Source: Verrucomicrobiota bacterium (GTDB lineage: Bacteria > Verrucomicrobiota > Verrucomicrobiae > Opitutales > CG1-02-43-26). From it: 39,172 nucleotides of DNA. Numbering within the stretch: position 1 is the stretch's first letter; each line of letters begins with the position of its first letter. The position numbers and the translations under genes were made by a program. Shown here piece after piece: positions 7,732 to 18,900 of the stretch. The DNA lies in assembly GCA_013289195.1 (NCBI GenBank), contig JABDAI010000007.1, positions 1 through 39,172 on the forward strand, written 5' to 3'. Under the pieces are notes generated by a model that was not told the DNA's origin, did no database searches, and worked only from the letters and a program-made list of their open reading frames with translations.

Positions 7732-10700
7732 GTGGAAATAAGAAATATTAAGATCCCTCCAAAAGTACTCATCAATTATAGAAAAGGTACTGATGTTCGT
7801 GACTTTTATTCTCCAGAGGGCTACTGGCCTCGGCGTGCCTCTAAAGCTACCAGTGAATTTCATGGAATTGAAGATTATCTCGAAATTAGCAGATGGGAGT
7901 CCATGACTCACGTAACAAAGCAGCCCCTAGATTTAGCAATAGAAATGCAAGATCAAATGGAGCTCAGGGAACAACAATTCGAGATAAGTATCGATGATCT
8001 GTTTTTACCACAACCAAGATTTAAACCCACAAAACCACTTGTTCTAAAAATCGAAAATATCAATCAAATCCACGAGTTACTAAAGTTTCTTTTAAAGCAA
8101 CGAACAGATGTAAAATTTCTTGATAAAATCGAGGCATTAAATTTCAAAAGTAACTCCGACTTTTTTGTTAATCCCAAGACTGCAGATTCGATCCGATTAT
8201 TATTAGCTACCATTACTAAAAATATTCATTTATTTCCTAATCTTAAAAGCCTGACTTTTGACTACATTCATGGGGATTTCGAACTAGAAAAGATTCCTCT
8301 TGCAAGTGCAATTGCAGACGTACTGTCTGAATTCGAAAGTAGCACTCTTGGTGACATTTCTAATCTTAAAACTTCATTGACTTGGCTAAAAGTGCTTACG
8401 ATTGAAGTTCTTGATGGAAAAATTACTTTACCACCACTGGACAATCTTCACACACTCAATATCAACAGTATTTGGCATAATGGTATTTTTGCGGTATCGG
8501 AACAAATTCAAAATCTCACTACACTTTCTATTGCAAATATTATCGGCACTCTCATTTTAACCAAATCGCTGGATAACCTTCAAACATTAACAATCGAACA
8601 TATTGTGAGTTCAGCAACTTTGAAGCTTCCAGAATCGTTGAACAATCTCATTACACTCTCAATAGCGGGGGTTGAAAATTTTACTCTGAATCTGCCAAAA
8701 TCACTTAATAAGCTCACAACCCTCTCTATTCAAACAGTTCACAAAGGTAGCAACATTACATTTCCTAATTCCCTCGATAATCTTGCATCATTCACAATTG
8801 AAAATATTGAAAAGGGTGCTATCATTACTTTGCCAAAATCACTCAAGAATCTTTCAACTGTTTCCATCTCTGATGTTTACATAAAGCTCGAAACGTCAGG
8901 ATTACTTGATAAACTCACTTCTCTTTCTATCAAAAATCATTCATATAATCCTTTCAAGCCATCAGAGAAACTTGATGATCTTGCAACGCTTATTATTCCA
9001 AATAATCTGACAAAACTTACGATTTTCGAAATAAATTGTGATAATGCCTCACAATTCGAAGATTTATGCAAAGAGCTCATTCATCTTAAAGATCTATTTA
9101 TTGAAAGGATTGGTGATGGTCATTTCAATGGTGTTAATTTCAATATACCTGACGCTCTTAATGAACTTTCGTTATTAAGGATTGGAAAGATTCACTCAAA
9201 TGCCATCCTTGTTTTACCCCATTCTCTCGACAGTTTATCCGAGCTTACAATTGACATATTACATGATAAAGCTACCTTGATATTATCAAATTCACTTAAG
9301 AATTTAACCCATCTACGCTTTGAGCAAAGTAAGGGCACTATCATTCATCAACCGACTACATTGATTAACCTAACTAATTTTTCTCTTAATCTTGGTTTAG
9401 GTTTTGGTTATATTGACAATCTCAATACTGCACTTACTTTGTTAGAATCGGCTAATAACCTTACGAACCTCTCTTTGGGTACCGTAAGTTATCGCACTAT
9501 TAATTTACCAGATTCGTTGCATAAGCTCATTAATCTTCATATTAAAAAATTAAGTGGAGAACTCAATTTACCAAATTCCCTTAACAATTTACTATGCTTA
9601 AATATTAAGGAATACGCTGAAGGTGCTAGCCTCAATCTATCGAATTCGCATACAAACCTCGCTTCTTTTTCCTTAGGGGCTCTAATAGCATCTGACCTTC
9701 AGTTACCTTCATTAGATAATCTCACGGAGCTTAATATTGGAATAATTAATAACGGCACTAAACTCGAGTTACCAAAAAAATTAAATCAACTCGCTACTCT
9801 TTCTATTAAAACTGTTTGTCGTTCTGGTACTCTGATTTTTCCAGAATCACTCGATAATCTTAAAAAACTTACATTCCAAATGATCGAAAATCCCGAAGTA
9901 CTTAAATCACTCTGTTCTATTAGAGAACGTTTAGATCCTACTTTTATTGATATTGATATACATCCTTCAGACTTTGCTAATCCATCCTTTATTGTCAATT
10001 CCATGGCAAAGAATAATTTAAATATTTCTCTTAAAATTGATGCTATTGAAGAGCTTTCTCAATTAATATGGAAAGATAATGACCAAAAAGAGCATTTACG
10101 TGAAATATTAATGGATAGGATAAAGTGTATAGATTTTAGAGGGCTCAAGATTGATAATAAAGTTTTTGCCCAAATGAATAAATTATTAGAATTTTTTGCT
10201 GCTAATTTAAAGTTTTGTCCTAATCTTAAAACTCTTTTTCTTGGCGTAGTAGAACCAAGCACAGTGATTGATCCCGATGATTTATTTTCTAATTTTCTAA
10301 GTTTATCTGTGGAAGAAATTTGGGATGACGTTGTTTTTAAATTCCCAGAATCTTTTTGCAATCTAGAAAATCTTATTATTGGCAATGTTTGGAATAATTC
10401 TCAATTAATATTTCCGTCCTCACTCAATCATCTCACGACCTTTTCCCTAGGCCATATTAAGCAAAATGTCACTATCCAGTTTCCAGACATTCTACCTAAC
10501 GTGAAAGCCCTTTCTTTTAAAGATATTAGTAATTATGCTAATCTCAAATTACCTCATTCAATACCTATGCTCACGAACCTTGTGCTCGGTGATGTTCCTT
10601 TCTTTGTCATCTTGAAGTTATCAAAGTCATGCCCCAATTTGACCACTCTCACTCTAAGTGACTTCAATAGTGATACAACACTCAATCTCCCAGATAACTT

Positions 10701-11028
10701 GTTTCCTAATCTTACTCACCTCACTATGGGTAATTTTGGTAGCAATATTAGTCTAGCCTTTCCGAATTCTTTTTCAAATTTGCAAAACCTTAATATCGGC
10801 GATATTGGTAGTAACGTGACTTTCAATTTTCCAAATGCCTATGATACTGCATTAAGTATTACTTTAGGTAACATGGGTAGCAATATCATTTTTAGTCTAC
10901 CAGATTCACAGCCTCGACCCACAATTTTAACAACTACTGGACTGCCCTCCGTTCTTAAATTATTAACATCAATTAATGGTCGTAATAGTTATACCGTTGA
11001 AACTATTAATCCAATTTTAAGTTTTTAA
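7732..11028 (+). CDS. Leucine-rich solenoid protein with two cap-plus-repeat cassettes
   Basis: The 1098-aa product is almost wholly built of repeats of about 22-23 residues with the pattern SLxNLxTLSIxxI, then xLxLPxSLxNL. These are LRR-like but lack the Asn of the classical LxxLxLxxN motif, so they are nearer to FNIP or divergent LRR solenoids. A helical, non-repeat segment (about residues 95-200) precedes the first repeat block, and a recognisably similar segment recurs at about 747-845 before a second block. The gene therefore seems to be an internal duplication of a whole cap-plus-solenoid unit. The start used is GTG at 7732. Met at residue 58 is an alternative. No signal peptide and no convincing F-box were seen, unlike the next gene. 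The role is probably binding of a host protein as a secreted effector, by analogy with LRR proteins of amoeba-associated bacteria. Confidence 0.7.
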   Translation: MEIRNIKIPPKVLINYRKGTDVRDFYSPEGYWPRRASKATSEFHGIEDYLEISRWESMTHVTKQPLDLAIEMQDQMELREQQFEISIDDLFLPQPRFKPTKPLVLKIENINQIHELLKFLLKQRTDVKFLDKIEALNFKSNSDFFVNPKTADSIRLLLATITKNIHLFPNLKSLTFDYIHGDFELEKIPLASAIADVLSEFESSTLGDISNLKTSLTWLKVLTIEVLDGKITLPPLDNLHTLNINSIWHNGIFAVSEQIQNLTTLSIANIIGTLILTKSLDNLQTLTIEHIVSSATLKLPESLNNLITLSIAGVENFTLNLPKSLNKLTTLSIQTVHKGSNITFPNSLDNLASFTIENIEKGAIITLPKSLKNLSTVSISDVYIKLETSGLLDKLTSLSIKNHSYNPFKPSEKLDDLATLIIPNNLTKLTIFEINCDNASQFEDLCKELIHLKDLFIERIGDGHFNGVNFNIPDALNELSLLRIGKIHSNAILVLPHSLDSLSELTIDILHDKATLILSNSLKNLTHLRFEQSKGTIIHQPTTLINLTNFSLNLGLGFGYIDNLNTALTLLESANNLTNLSLGTVSYRTINLPDSLHKLINLHIKKLSGELNLPNSLNNLLCLNIKEYAEGASLNLSNSHTNLASFSLGALIASDLQLPSLDNLTELNIGIINNGTKLELPKKLNQLATLSIKTVCRSGTLIFPESLDNLKKLTFQMIENPEVLKSLCSIRERLDPTFIDIDIHPSDFANPSFIVNSMAKNNLNISLKIDAIEELSQLIWKDNDQKEHLREILMDRIKCIDFRGLKIDNKVFAQMNKLLEFFAANLKFCPNLKTLFLGVVEPSTVIDPDDLFSNFLSLSVEEIWDDVVFKFPESFCNLENLIIGNVWNNSQLIFPSSLNHLTTFSLGHIKQNVTIQFPDILPNVKALSFKDISNYANLKLPHSIPMLTNLVLGDVPFFVILKLSKSCPNLTTLTLSDFNSDTTLNLPDNLFPNLTHLTMGNFGSNISLAFPNSFSNLQNLNIGDIGSNVTFNFPNAYDTALSITLGNMGSNIIFSLPDSQPRPTILTTTGLPSVLKLLTSINGRNSYTVETINPILSF

Positions 11029-11141
11029 AACTTTCCATTGACTGGATTAAAGTAATGAAAATTTATCTAAAATTGATATTTTATAACAAAACTTAGTTTT
11101 TTCAACTTTAAATTTTTATTTAAACTTCAATAATAAAAAAT

Positions 11142-13301
11142 ATGGATCAAAGACTCTTTCCAACTAATCATAGAACGACTTTATCACCACCACTAAGAAC
11201 AAGTATACAAAATGATCAACGTCAAATAACTGTCAGCTCTGGTAACCCGGAAGCAAAAAAACCATTTAGAGATTGCATAACAGAAGAAGGAGATGTCAAA
11301 GATCTTTTTGAAAAAATGTATCCTTATCTTCCAAATGATATCATTATAAGGATTTTATTTTATTTTTTTGATTTAAAGAGTATCCTTTGCCTTCGATTGA
11401 TTTCAAAGGCATTGCTCGACTTCGTTTCGACGATAGACCCCACGCATCAAACTAGCCTTTTAGCACATAAAGCCGCAATTCCTTTTAAATATTCTCAGCT
11501 TTTTCCAAATATTGATCCATCAGTCCGAGAAAAAGATAATTTTGCTAATAATCAATGTCTACATAGACATAAAACTGGGAATCTAAGCGATTTTCATCTC
11601 TTTGACAGATTACCTAGTTTTGATTATTGTTTTGATAGAAAAAAAATCATTCTAGAAATTAATTCTTTCGATGAATGTAAGATGTTAACTTGGTTATTTG
11701 GCTTAAATTTAAGCGTATACCGGCCTCTTGATGAAGAAGATAGCAATATTATATATCTATCTCAAGATAAATTAAATAAAAAAGATTTATTAGAATTAAT
11801 GAACAATGTAAGTTCTAAATTAAATAAAAAAGAATTCAAAAAGCAAATATATAGTCAAGAGTGGTCGAAAAAATCAATCAGATTTTTGATCAATATTAAA
11901 GAATTAAATCTTAAAAATATTATAGTTAATTTTGATACCATCCTTCATATTAATAAATGGTTAAGCCCTTTTTGTTTACGAAAATTATGCCTTTCAACTC
12001 TTGTTCTTGGAGATATTTATACAATAGATTTATTTAACCTTCCTATGTCGGCTTTAAGTAATCATACAACAATTGAGAATAATGTTCTTTTACCATTTCA
12101 TGTTATGAGACAACTTTATAATGATCTGAAAAAACTTCATTTGCCATTTTCTTTGAGAAATTTAGGCATTGGAAATATAAAAGAAGATATTACCGTCTCG
12201 ATTCCATATTCATGTCATGGCCTGGAACATTTGTCTATTGGAGATATTGAAAAGAAAGCCACTTTTGAATGCTCCGCAGCCTGTACCAATCTTACTAACT
12301 TAACTGTTAAGGATATAGCTCAAACTGGACAGATAAAAAATTTGTATTTACTGAATACTCTACAAGATCTTTCAATTGGAAACCTCAATATTAATCTCAG
12401 TCTACCAATAACCTTAACGAACCTAATAACTCTTTCCATTGGAGATATCGCAGAAGATGTTGCATTTACTATTCCTTGTTCATTACCTAATCTTAAATTC
12501 TTTTCTATTGGCACTTTCTATCACTCCCACAACTTGCAAATTCAAGGTTCACTTCCGAATCTTACAAATCTCTCTATGGAGAGTATTTGGAATGATAGGG
12601 CTTTTCAGGTATTTGGCAATCTTCCGAATCTTTCAAGCCTTTTTGTTAAAAATATTTGTGTTAAAGCAACTGATGCTTTACTGTGTTCATTGCCCAAACT
12701 CTTCGATTTCTCTGTTGAAAATATTCTAGATGGAGCCTCTCTTCGCTTACTGAATCCATTATCCTTTACCAGTTTTTCCATTCGCAATATTTTACAGTCT
12801 GGTATTTTGCATATACTGGGTGAATATCGTAATCTCACAAACATTTATATCGGAGGTCTTCAAAAAGACGCCAAACTTTTAATTCTAGGTTCATTACCAG
12901 AGCTTACAACATTGTATATTAATAATATTCAAGAGGGTTCTGATTTTAAGTTAGCAACAGCCTCCAAATTAGAAAAGCTTCTTATTAAAAACGTTGGAGC
13001 TCAGGTTGATTTTATATTACCAACTACATTATCAAATCTCAAAATGCTTACTCTGGAGAATGTTAAACGCAATGTCATTCTTGCTTTACCAGCTAATTCG
13101 TTCCAAAAACTTGAACAACTTACCATCAATGGGCATGAGGCTCTGCGCCTTGATAACAATCAGTTTTCTATTATTAAGAATAACCTTAACAATGACAATT
13201 CTTATAAAGAATCTTTAATATTATTAGAATTAATAAACAAACAAATAAAAACCTCGGCCACATACCCACAGCAAGGACAAGAGAACTGCAGTTGTCAATA
13301 A
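11142..13301 (+). CDS. F-box protein with leucine-rich solenoid
   Basis: The 719-aa product has a clear F-box at residues 62-100: LPNDIIIRILFYFFDLKS, then LRLISKALLDF. Next come a helical segment at about 160-300 like the caps of the upstream protein, and then some 14 repeats of 23 residues (pattern NLTxLSIGxI, then xxxLxxSL) to about residue 680. F-box plus leucine-rich repeats is the layout of eukaryotic FBXL substrate receptors: the F-box docks on host Skp1 and the solenoid selects a target for ubiquitination. In bacteria such proteins are injected effectors (for example in Legionella and Parachlamydia-like bacteria). The 113-base gap after the upstream solenoid gene and the shared repeats suggest tandem duplication and divergence. 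The secretion route is not visible in the sequence. Confidence 0.78.
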   Translation: MDQRLFPTNHRTTLSPPLRTSIQNDQRQITVSSGNPEAKKPFRDCITEEGDVKDLFEKMYPYLPNDIIIRILFYFFDLKSILCLRLISKALLDFVSTIDPTHQTSLLAHKAAIPFKYSQLFPNIDPSVREKDNFANNQCLHRHKTGNLSDFHLFDRLPSFDYCFDRKKIILEINSFDECKMLTWLFGLNLSVYRPLDEEDSNIIYLSQDKLNKKDLLELMNNVSSKLNKKEFKKQIYSQEWSKKSIRFLINIKELNLKNIIVNFDTILHINKWLSPFCLRKLCLSTLVLGDIYTIDLFNLPMSALSNHTTIENNVLLPFHVMRQLYNDLKKLHLPFSLRNLGIGNIKEDITVSIPYSCHGLEHLSIGDIEKKATFECSAACTNLTNLTVKDIAQTGQIKNLYLLNTLQDLSIGNLNINLSLPITLTNLITLSIGDIAEDVAFTIPCSLPNLKFFSIGTFYHSHNLQIQGSLPNLTNLSMESIWNDRAFQVFGNLPNLSSLFVKNICVKATDALLCSLPKLFDFSVENILDGASLRLLNPLSFTSFSIRNILQSGILHILGEYRNLTNIYIGGLQKDAKLLILGSLPELTTLYINNIQEGSDFKLATASKLEKLLIKNVGAQVDFILPTTLSNLKMLTLENVKRNVILALPANSFQKLEQLTINGHEALRLDNNQFSIIKNNLNNDNSYKESLILLELINKQIKTSATYPQQGQENCSCQ

Positions 13302-13374
13302 GCCAGATTCTTATCACGAATAACATTTACCAAATCGAAATATTATTGCTTATAACTCCTATTCCGGTACGCTA

Positions 13375-13860
13375 ATGGAACATGAAACATGTCCTAGGTG
13401 AAAGTCCTATCTCCATAATTAGGTTGTTCAATGGAGAAGGTAGCGGTAACTGCGCGATCGTGAGATGGCGTGGAGAATAATTGTGTGCCGCACTAGCAGG
13501 CCATAATGACAATGAACTTCATCAAAAGGCCCCTAAAGGTTTAAAACTAGAGAGACGAGCCACTCGGAATGGGGTGAAAGCCGAAGGGAACTGTCAGAGT
13601 CATCCAATGCTGTAAAAGCAAGATGCAAACAACCAGTGGCGGTTCAACGCTCTAGCGGAGTTGGCGAGGATAGCATGCTAGTAAGTAAATGCAGGAAAGG
13701 TCAGGAGGCCTTGCATAATGAAGGACAAACCTCAATCACAAGCTCGTCAAAGAGTAAGGCCTTGGGTTATGGAAGGAGTCAGGGACCGATAAGTAGTGAA
13801 AAAGTTGCTGTAAGTAATGGCAATGCAGCGGAGGCGGGGCACTTATGGGGATGATCGAAT
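13375..13860 (+). mobile_element. Group II intron, 5' fragment without reverse transcriptase
   Basis: The stretch is markedly more GC-rich and G-rich than its surroundings and reads like domain I and nearby parts of a bacterial group II intron RNA. It contains GGTGAAAGTCCTAT near 13399, GGTAGCGGTAACTGCGCGAT near 13438, and a GACGAGCCACTCGGAATGGG block near 13553. It ends near GGGGCACTTATGGGGATGAT, close to where the maturase/reverse transcriptase gene usually begins. No such gene and no domain V follow; an AbiE operon starts about 150 bases later. This is a truncated, immobile relic. The boundaries are approximate, and the 72-aa open frame inside it is not a gene. Confidence 0.7.
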
Positions 13861-14007
13861 CGAAAAATTTTCAAAAATTACATTTTTACAGTATATATAT
13901 AAAACTAAGATAAATATGTAATTTTTTATTGCAATTTTACGATACCAATTAAAAATGTAGTAAATATAGGAAAGAAAGAATGGCCAAATAAAAATGCAAG
14001 TGGAATT

Positions 14008-14631
14008 ATGAAAACTCTACATAAACAGAAAAAATATCAATTTGCTATTCAACTTGTTTTGAGCCAATATTATATTAGCCCTAATGACTTGGAAAAAAAA
14101 TGTATTCCTAGACAATATATACATAAACTAGAAAAAGAAGGTTATATTCAAAAATTTTCTAGAGGTGTATATATAAGTAACGCATTTGCTGAAGAACCAG
14201 GATTTGCATCCTATTTGCTTGCATGTAAACAGATTCCAAGTTGTATAATATGCCTTCTTTCGGCTTTGGAATATTATGGAGTAACAACTCAAATTCCCCA
14301 TCAAATTTGGATAGCTGTGGAAGAAAACTATAAAATGCCTAGAAACTTTCCATTCCCTCTGAAAATTATTAGAATGTCTAAAAACTCGTTAAATGCGGGT
14401 GTGGAAACAAAAAAAGTCGCTGGCAATGAATACAGAATTTTTAATCTTGCTAAAACAATAGCAGATTGTTTCAAATACAGAACAAAAATTGGATTGGATG
14501 TTGCAATGGAAGCATTACATGATGGGCTAAGAAAGAAAATAGTTACTCCGGATCAAATTTACAAATATTCAAAAATCAATCGTGTCACCAAAATTGTAAA
14601 ACCTTATTTAGAATACGCAAAAAATGGCTAA
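14008..14631 (+). CDS. abiEi: AbiEi-like antitoxin of a type IV toxin-antitoxin pair
   Basis: The 207-aa product starts with a winged-helix-like segment (residues about 8-55: YYISPNDLEKKCIPRQYIHKL, then GYIQKFSRGVYI) typical of the AbiEi antitoxin N-terminal domain, which binds operator DNA. The C-terminal part (DVAMEALHDGLRKK near 165-180) fits the antitoxin domain that neutralises the toxin. It overlaps the downstream nucleotidyltransferase gene by 8 bases, the standard AbiEi-AbiEii order. In the family, AbiEi represses the operon by binding inverted repeats upstream. I saw no obvious strong one in the 150 AT-rich bases before the gene. The pair usually stabilises plasmids or aborts phage infection. 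Confidence 0.78.
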   Translation: MKTLHKQKKYQFAIQLVLSQYYISPNDLEKKCIPRQYIHKLEKEGYIQKFSRGVYISNAFAEEPGFASYLLACKQIPSCIICLLSALEYYGVTTQIPHQIWIAVEENYKMPRNFPFPLKIIRMSKNSLNAGVETKKVAGNEYRIFNLAKTIADCFKYRTKIGLDVAMEALHDGLRKKIVTPDQIYKYSKINRVTKIVKPYLEYAKNG

Positions 14632-15513
14632 AAATATTCAACAACTTCTTGTCAATTATGCGAAAGAACATGAAGTAGACCCTAATAGAGTTTATATTAG
14701 ATACATTTTGGAAAGATTTTTATATAGATTAAGCATCTCAGAATATAACGAACAATATGCATTAAAAGGAGCTATGTTATTTGCTCTTTGGACCGACATG
14801 CCAATTCGGTATACAAGGGACATTGATTTACTTGGATTTAAACAAGAAGATTTGGAAAGTATAAGCCATGTTTTCAAAAAAATATGTACTTTGACTGTCC
14901 CTGTAGAAGATAAAGTATTGTTTGATGCAGAGAGTCTAGTTTCTGATTTCATCAGAGAAAACTCAAGTTATGGGGGTATTCGAATCGAATTATATGCAAA
15001 GCTAGATGGAGTTAAACGAAGTATGCCTGTACAAATTGATGTTGGGTTTGGTGATAGAATTACTCCTCATGCAGAAGTTCAATCATTATCAACTATTTTA
15101 GACTTCCCTGCACCAAAACTTACAATGCTGAAACTGTGATTGCTGAGAAATTCGAAGCAATGATTTCTTTAGGGATTGCTAATAGTAGGTTGAAAGATTT
15201 TTTTGATATCTATACTTTATTTTCAAATAAAGCTATAAATCTAGACATCAAACTTTTAACTACAGCTATTCAAAATACTTTTAAAAGACGAAAGACCGTT
15301 TTAAGCGATCCTGTACCAATTGCTTTTTTACCTGAATATTACGCAAGTGAAAGTATCGATAATGCATGGAAAAATTTTTGTCGAAGAAACAATATTATTG
15401 ATTACCCTGCTTTCGAAGAAGTAATAAAAATTATTCAAAAAAATCTTCAACCTATTTATAATACGGTAAAAAACATGCCAATTTATGAAAACCAACCAGT
15501 GACAATTTCATAA
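14624..15513 (+). pseudogene. abiEii: AbiEii-like nucleotidyltransferase toxin, split by a single-base frameshift
   Basis: Two frames together make one AbiEii toxin. The first (14624-15139) carries the nucleotidyltransferase core: LKGAMLFALW, then RYTRDIDLLG with the metal-binding DxD near residues 66-68. The second (about 15123-15513) carries the usual AETVIAEKFEA and RLKDFFDIY stretch and the C-terminal domain. The frame is lost at the A-run around 15112-15115. Adding one A there restores PAPKTYNAETVIAEKFEA without a break, so exactly one base is missing. All visible catalytic residues are otherwise intact. It may be a recent pseudogene, a homopolymer assembly error, or a slippage site. As read, translation makes only a 171-aa N-terminal piece. 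Confidence 0.75.
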
Positions 15514-15934
15514 GTTATGAGTCTATCAATGACTGCGATTAGCTCAACAAACCATTTAGTTATTTATCATCAATTACTTACAATAAACTGACTTCCTGCA
15601 CTTCCGAATAGACTTTTCCCAGTTATTTTTGGAATCCGCTGCAAAAAATCACTAAATTTAATAAAAAAATCGCAATAGGCTAAATTAATATTAATTGAAA
15701 ATTATGCAGCGAAAACTTATTGCAATTACTTAAGACAACAGCCTTCTGATGATTTATCGGGGTCAGCCGTTTTAGCTGGATGGTCTGCGGTAACTACGAC
15801 ATTAATTAGCTCGTTAATTAGGCTGCAAGATTCTTTGATTATCAGAATTCAACACCTGAATCCTAGCTCTTTCATTTGTAACCGTTATCCATTGCCTTAG
15901 TAAGATCTCTTTAACCTCTAACTTCCGGTATTTT
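15514..15934. other. Gene-free region between convergent genes
   Basis: These ~420 bases separate the AbiE toxin (plus) from the lipase/NB-ARC gene (minus). An open plus-strand stretch near 15700-15900 (LSGSAVLAGWSAVTTT) lacks an ATG and resembles no family I know. No clear terminator hairpin with a T-run was found. Confidence 0.45.
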
Positions 15935-18900
15935 TTACAATTCTCTTCGATCTGCCTCATGGCTACCGCGAGGTTTGGATTGCCCTCTGATTTTAGAAAA
16001 TTTCTCTTTTTCTTCTACCATTCCCATATATTTGACATGTGCAAAAACATATTGGACAAACGATTCGTCCTCCTCCATCGCTTTGACAGAAGCTTCTACT
16101 ATTGATCCATCAACAAAAAACTCTGGGTGTTCTCTAGCTATCTTTTTTACTAACTCTGGATTTTCTCGAGTAAAACTTTGTATTATATCATAAGGCTTCT
16201 TCTCTGACTTCATTATTCCCAGATTCATTGATTCAAAGCACAACATCTGGGCTAGTTCTATATTTTCATTATCATGTCCCAATTCCTCCAGTTTTCCTTT
16301 AATATATTCTTTTTCAAGATAAGCTTTAATCCCCCCATCTCCAAAAATGAAACGAATATTGCTCCATCCATAATCATCTACAGCTTTAACGATATTATTT
16401 AAAATACTTTTTTGAATTTTTTGTTTTAATATTATTAAGTTGTCCGTTGTTTCTCCTCGAGAAGAAATGATCCACCGACATTCAGGTCCGACTTGATTTC
16501 CTCCCAAACAATCTTGTCGAGGTATTTTATTTAATTTTACTTCTGCAAAAAAATCAAGCTGAAGTAACTCTATGCTTGCTCTTATCTTTTTCAATTCTGA
16601 ACCATCTTCTGTAAATATATTTGCATAAACATTGTAAGCTTGTTTATTGTATTCCAAGGCTTTATTCGAATCACCTAGGATATAATAAGTCAACGCGACA
16701 TTGGTCAATGTTCTAGCCACAACATGATAATTACCTGGAAATAAAACCAGGTACATTTTAAGCGCGTCTTCCAAGTACTGTATGGCTTTCCGAAGATTCT
16801 TTTCCCCTTTCATCTTCGAATAAGCATACCCGATATTATTGAGCGATCTGGCTACATCAGGATGATTACCTCGAAAAATCTTTTGACGGATCCTTAGCGC
16901 TTCCTCTAAATATTGCATGCCTTTCCGAAAATTCTGTTTTCCTTCTAACTCTGTATAACAAACTCCCAGGCTGTTTTTTGTTCTTGCTAGATCAGGATGA
17001 TCGGTAGGAAATATGGCTTGATATATATTGAGTGCGTCTTCCAGACATTGTATGCCTTTGCGAAGATTCTCTTCTCCTTTTATCTCTGAATAAGCATACC
17101 CGATATTGCTGAGCAAGACTGCCACACTAGGATGATCGGTAGGAAATATGGCTTGGTACATCTTAAGTGCATCTTCTAGATACTGTTTGCCTTTCTGAAG
17201 ATTCCCTTCTCCTTCTATGTCTAGATAAACCATACCGACGTTGTTAAGTAACTTTGCCACATCAAAATGATTGCCTAAATATAGCGCTTGCACCATGTTG
17301 AGAGCATCTTCCTGATGCTGTAAAGCTTTCCGAAGATTCTCCTCCCCGCCTAACTTTTGATAAATTATCCCGACATTACTGAGTGACATTGATACATCCG
17401 AAGAGTTACCAGGAAGTAGGACTTGGTACATCTTAAGTGCAGCCTCGTAATACTGTAAAGCCTTCTGAAAATTCTGTTTTCCTCCTAGTTTTTCATAAAC
17501 CATTCCGATGCCATTAAGTGACCTTGCTACAAGACGATGATTACCTGGAAATACCCTTTGACGGATCTTTAGCGCCTTATCCTGATATTTTAAAGCTTCT
17601 TGAAGATTCTCTTCTCCTCCTAACTCTTGGTAAGCTCGTCCCATAGCATAGAAGGTTGCAGCTACATTAGGACCATCGTCTTTGTAAATGCCTCTTTGGT
17701 AATCTAATAGTTTCATCCAATAATTTATTCCTTCATCATAATTAAAATCCACGTGGCATGCATAGGACCCAATTTTGGATAATAAATGTTCCTTGCCCAC
17801 AGGCGAAAAATCGATCTCTTTTGCTTCCTGGATAAGATTTTTTGCATGACTTACATATTTAGCTGCTTCTTTCCAATTTTTTGAGCTCTCACTAACACCT
17901 GGAAATACTTTATCGAGTTCCGCAATCAACTTTTCCATTATTTCTGCAACCTGATTTTGATTTTCTTCAATCAACGCTTTTTTTGTTTCGTCTTGTATTA
18001 TTCTATGAGTTACTTTCAGTATTTTTTGGCTTCTTTCAGTCACTACATCTACTAAAGATAATTCCCCTAATTTGTTTACAGGCTCTTGCAAAGCATCTAT
18101 AGTTTCTCCCATGATATTCTGAATAAATTCTACTGGCACTCCTTCTGCATCAAGATAGGCCAAGTATTTCAGTAATCGCCAACCTTCGTAACATTCTTTT
18201 TTTAAATCTCGAAATAATAATCCCACTTCAGGATAAATTTCTTCATTTTGATTCCGACCTTTTTTAATCTCTTCATATTCTCGCAAAAATTCATCAACAC
18301 TCTTTAGCGTGTTCTTTTGCAAATAAGCTACGACTTTAGCTAATCTAAACGGAGATTCACTTATTACTTTTACTAATTTTTCAGCCTCTTTCTCATTGTA
18401 ACCAAGTGCTTTTCTCAAATAAGATATTGCTTCTTTTTTACTGAAGCCTTCCATCATTATTGGCTGAACTCCTTCTAATATCTTAGGATTTCTTGAAGCA
18501 ATAATTACTTTCAGATGATTTGGAAGATTTATTAAATATTGTTTTATTTCTTCTTCATTTTCTACATTGTCAAAAATAAATAATATTTGCCGCTTACCAA
18601 ATAAGTTTAATAAGCCGGAGTATACTGAGTTTCTGACTTTTTCAGCACCCGAAACTTCCACTGATTTGTTCATCTCCTGGGCAAGGTCTAAAAACTCTCT
18701 GTAAATTTCAGTACCTTTTATCCATCTTACTTGCCAGCCTTCTTGTTGGCGGTTGTGACCGTATTCTGCGGCTAAAGTACTTTTCCCCATCCCTCCAGCT
18801 CCACTTAGCACAACTATCTTCTCTTTATGTAATCTCTTTTCTAATTCTTCTTTTATTCCACGAATTTCAATATAATACTTTTCTTCACGTGGGAAATTTG

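Noticed and set aside
9786..10385. Minus-strand open frames (72 and 108 aa) opposite the leucine-rich solenoid gene
   Set aside because: They are shadows of the repeat codons on the plus strand, with no membrane, signal or domain features and no upstream ribosome site.
13636..13854. 72-aa coding sequence in the GC-rich block
   Set aside because: The composition is low-complexity Ser/Gly/Lys, it lies inside the group II intron-like RNA, and it has no family features.
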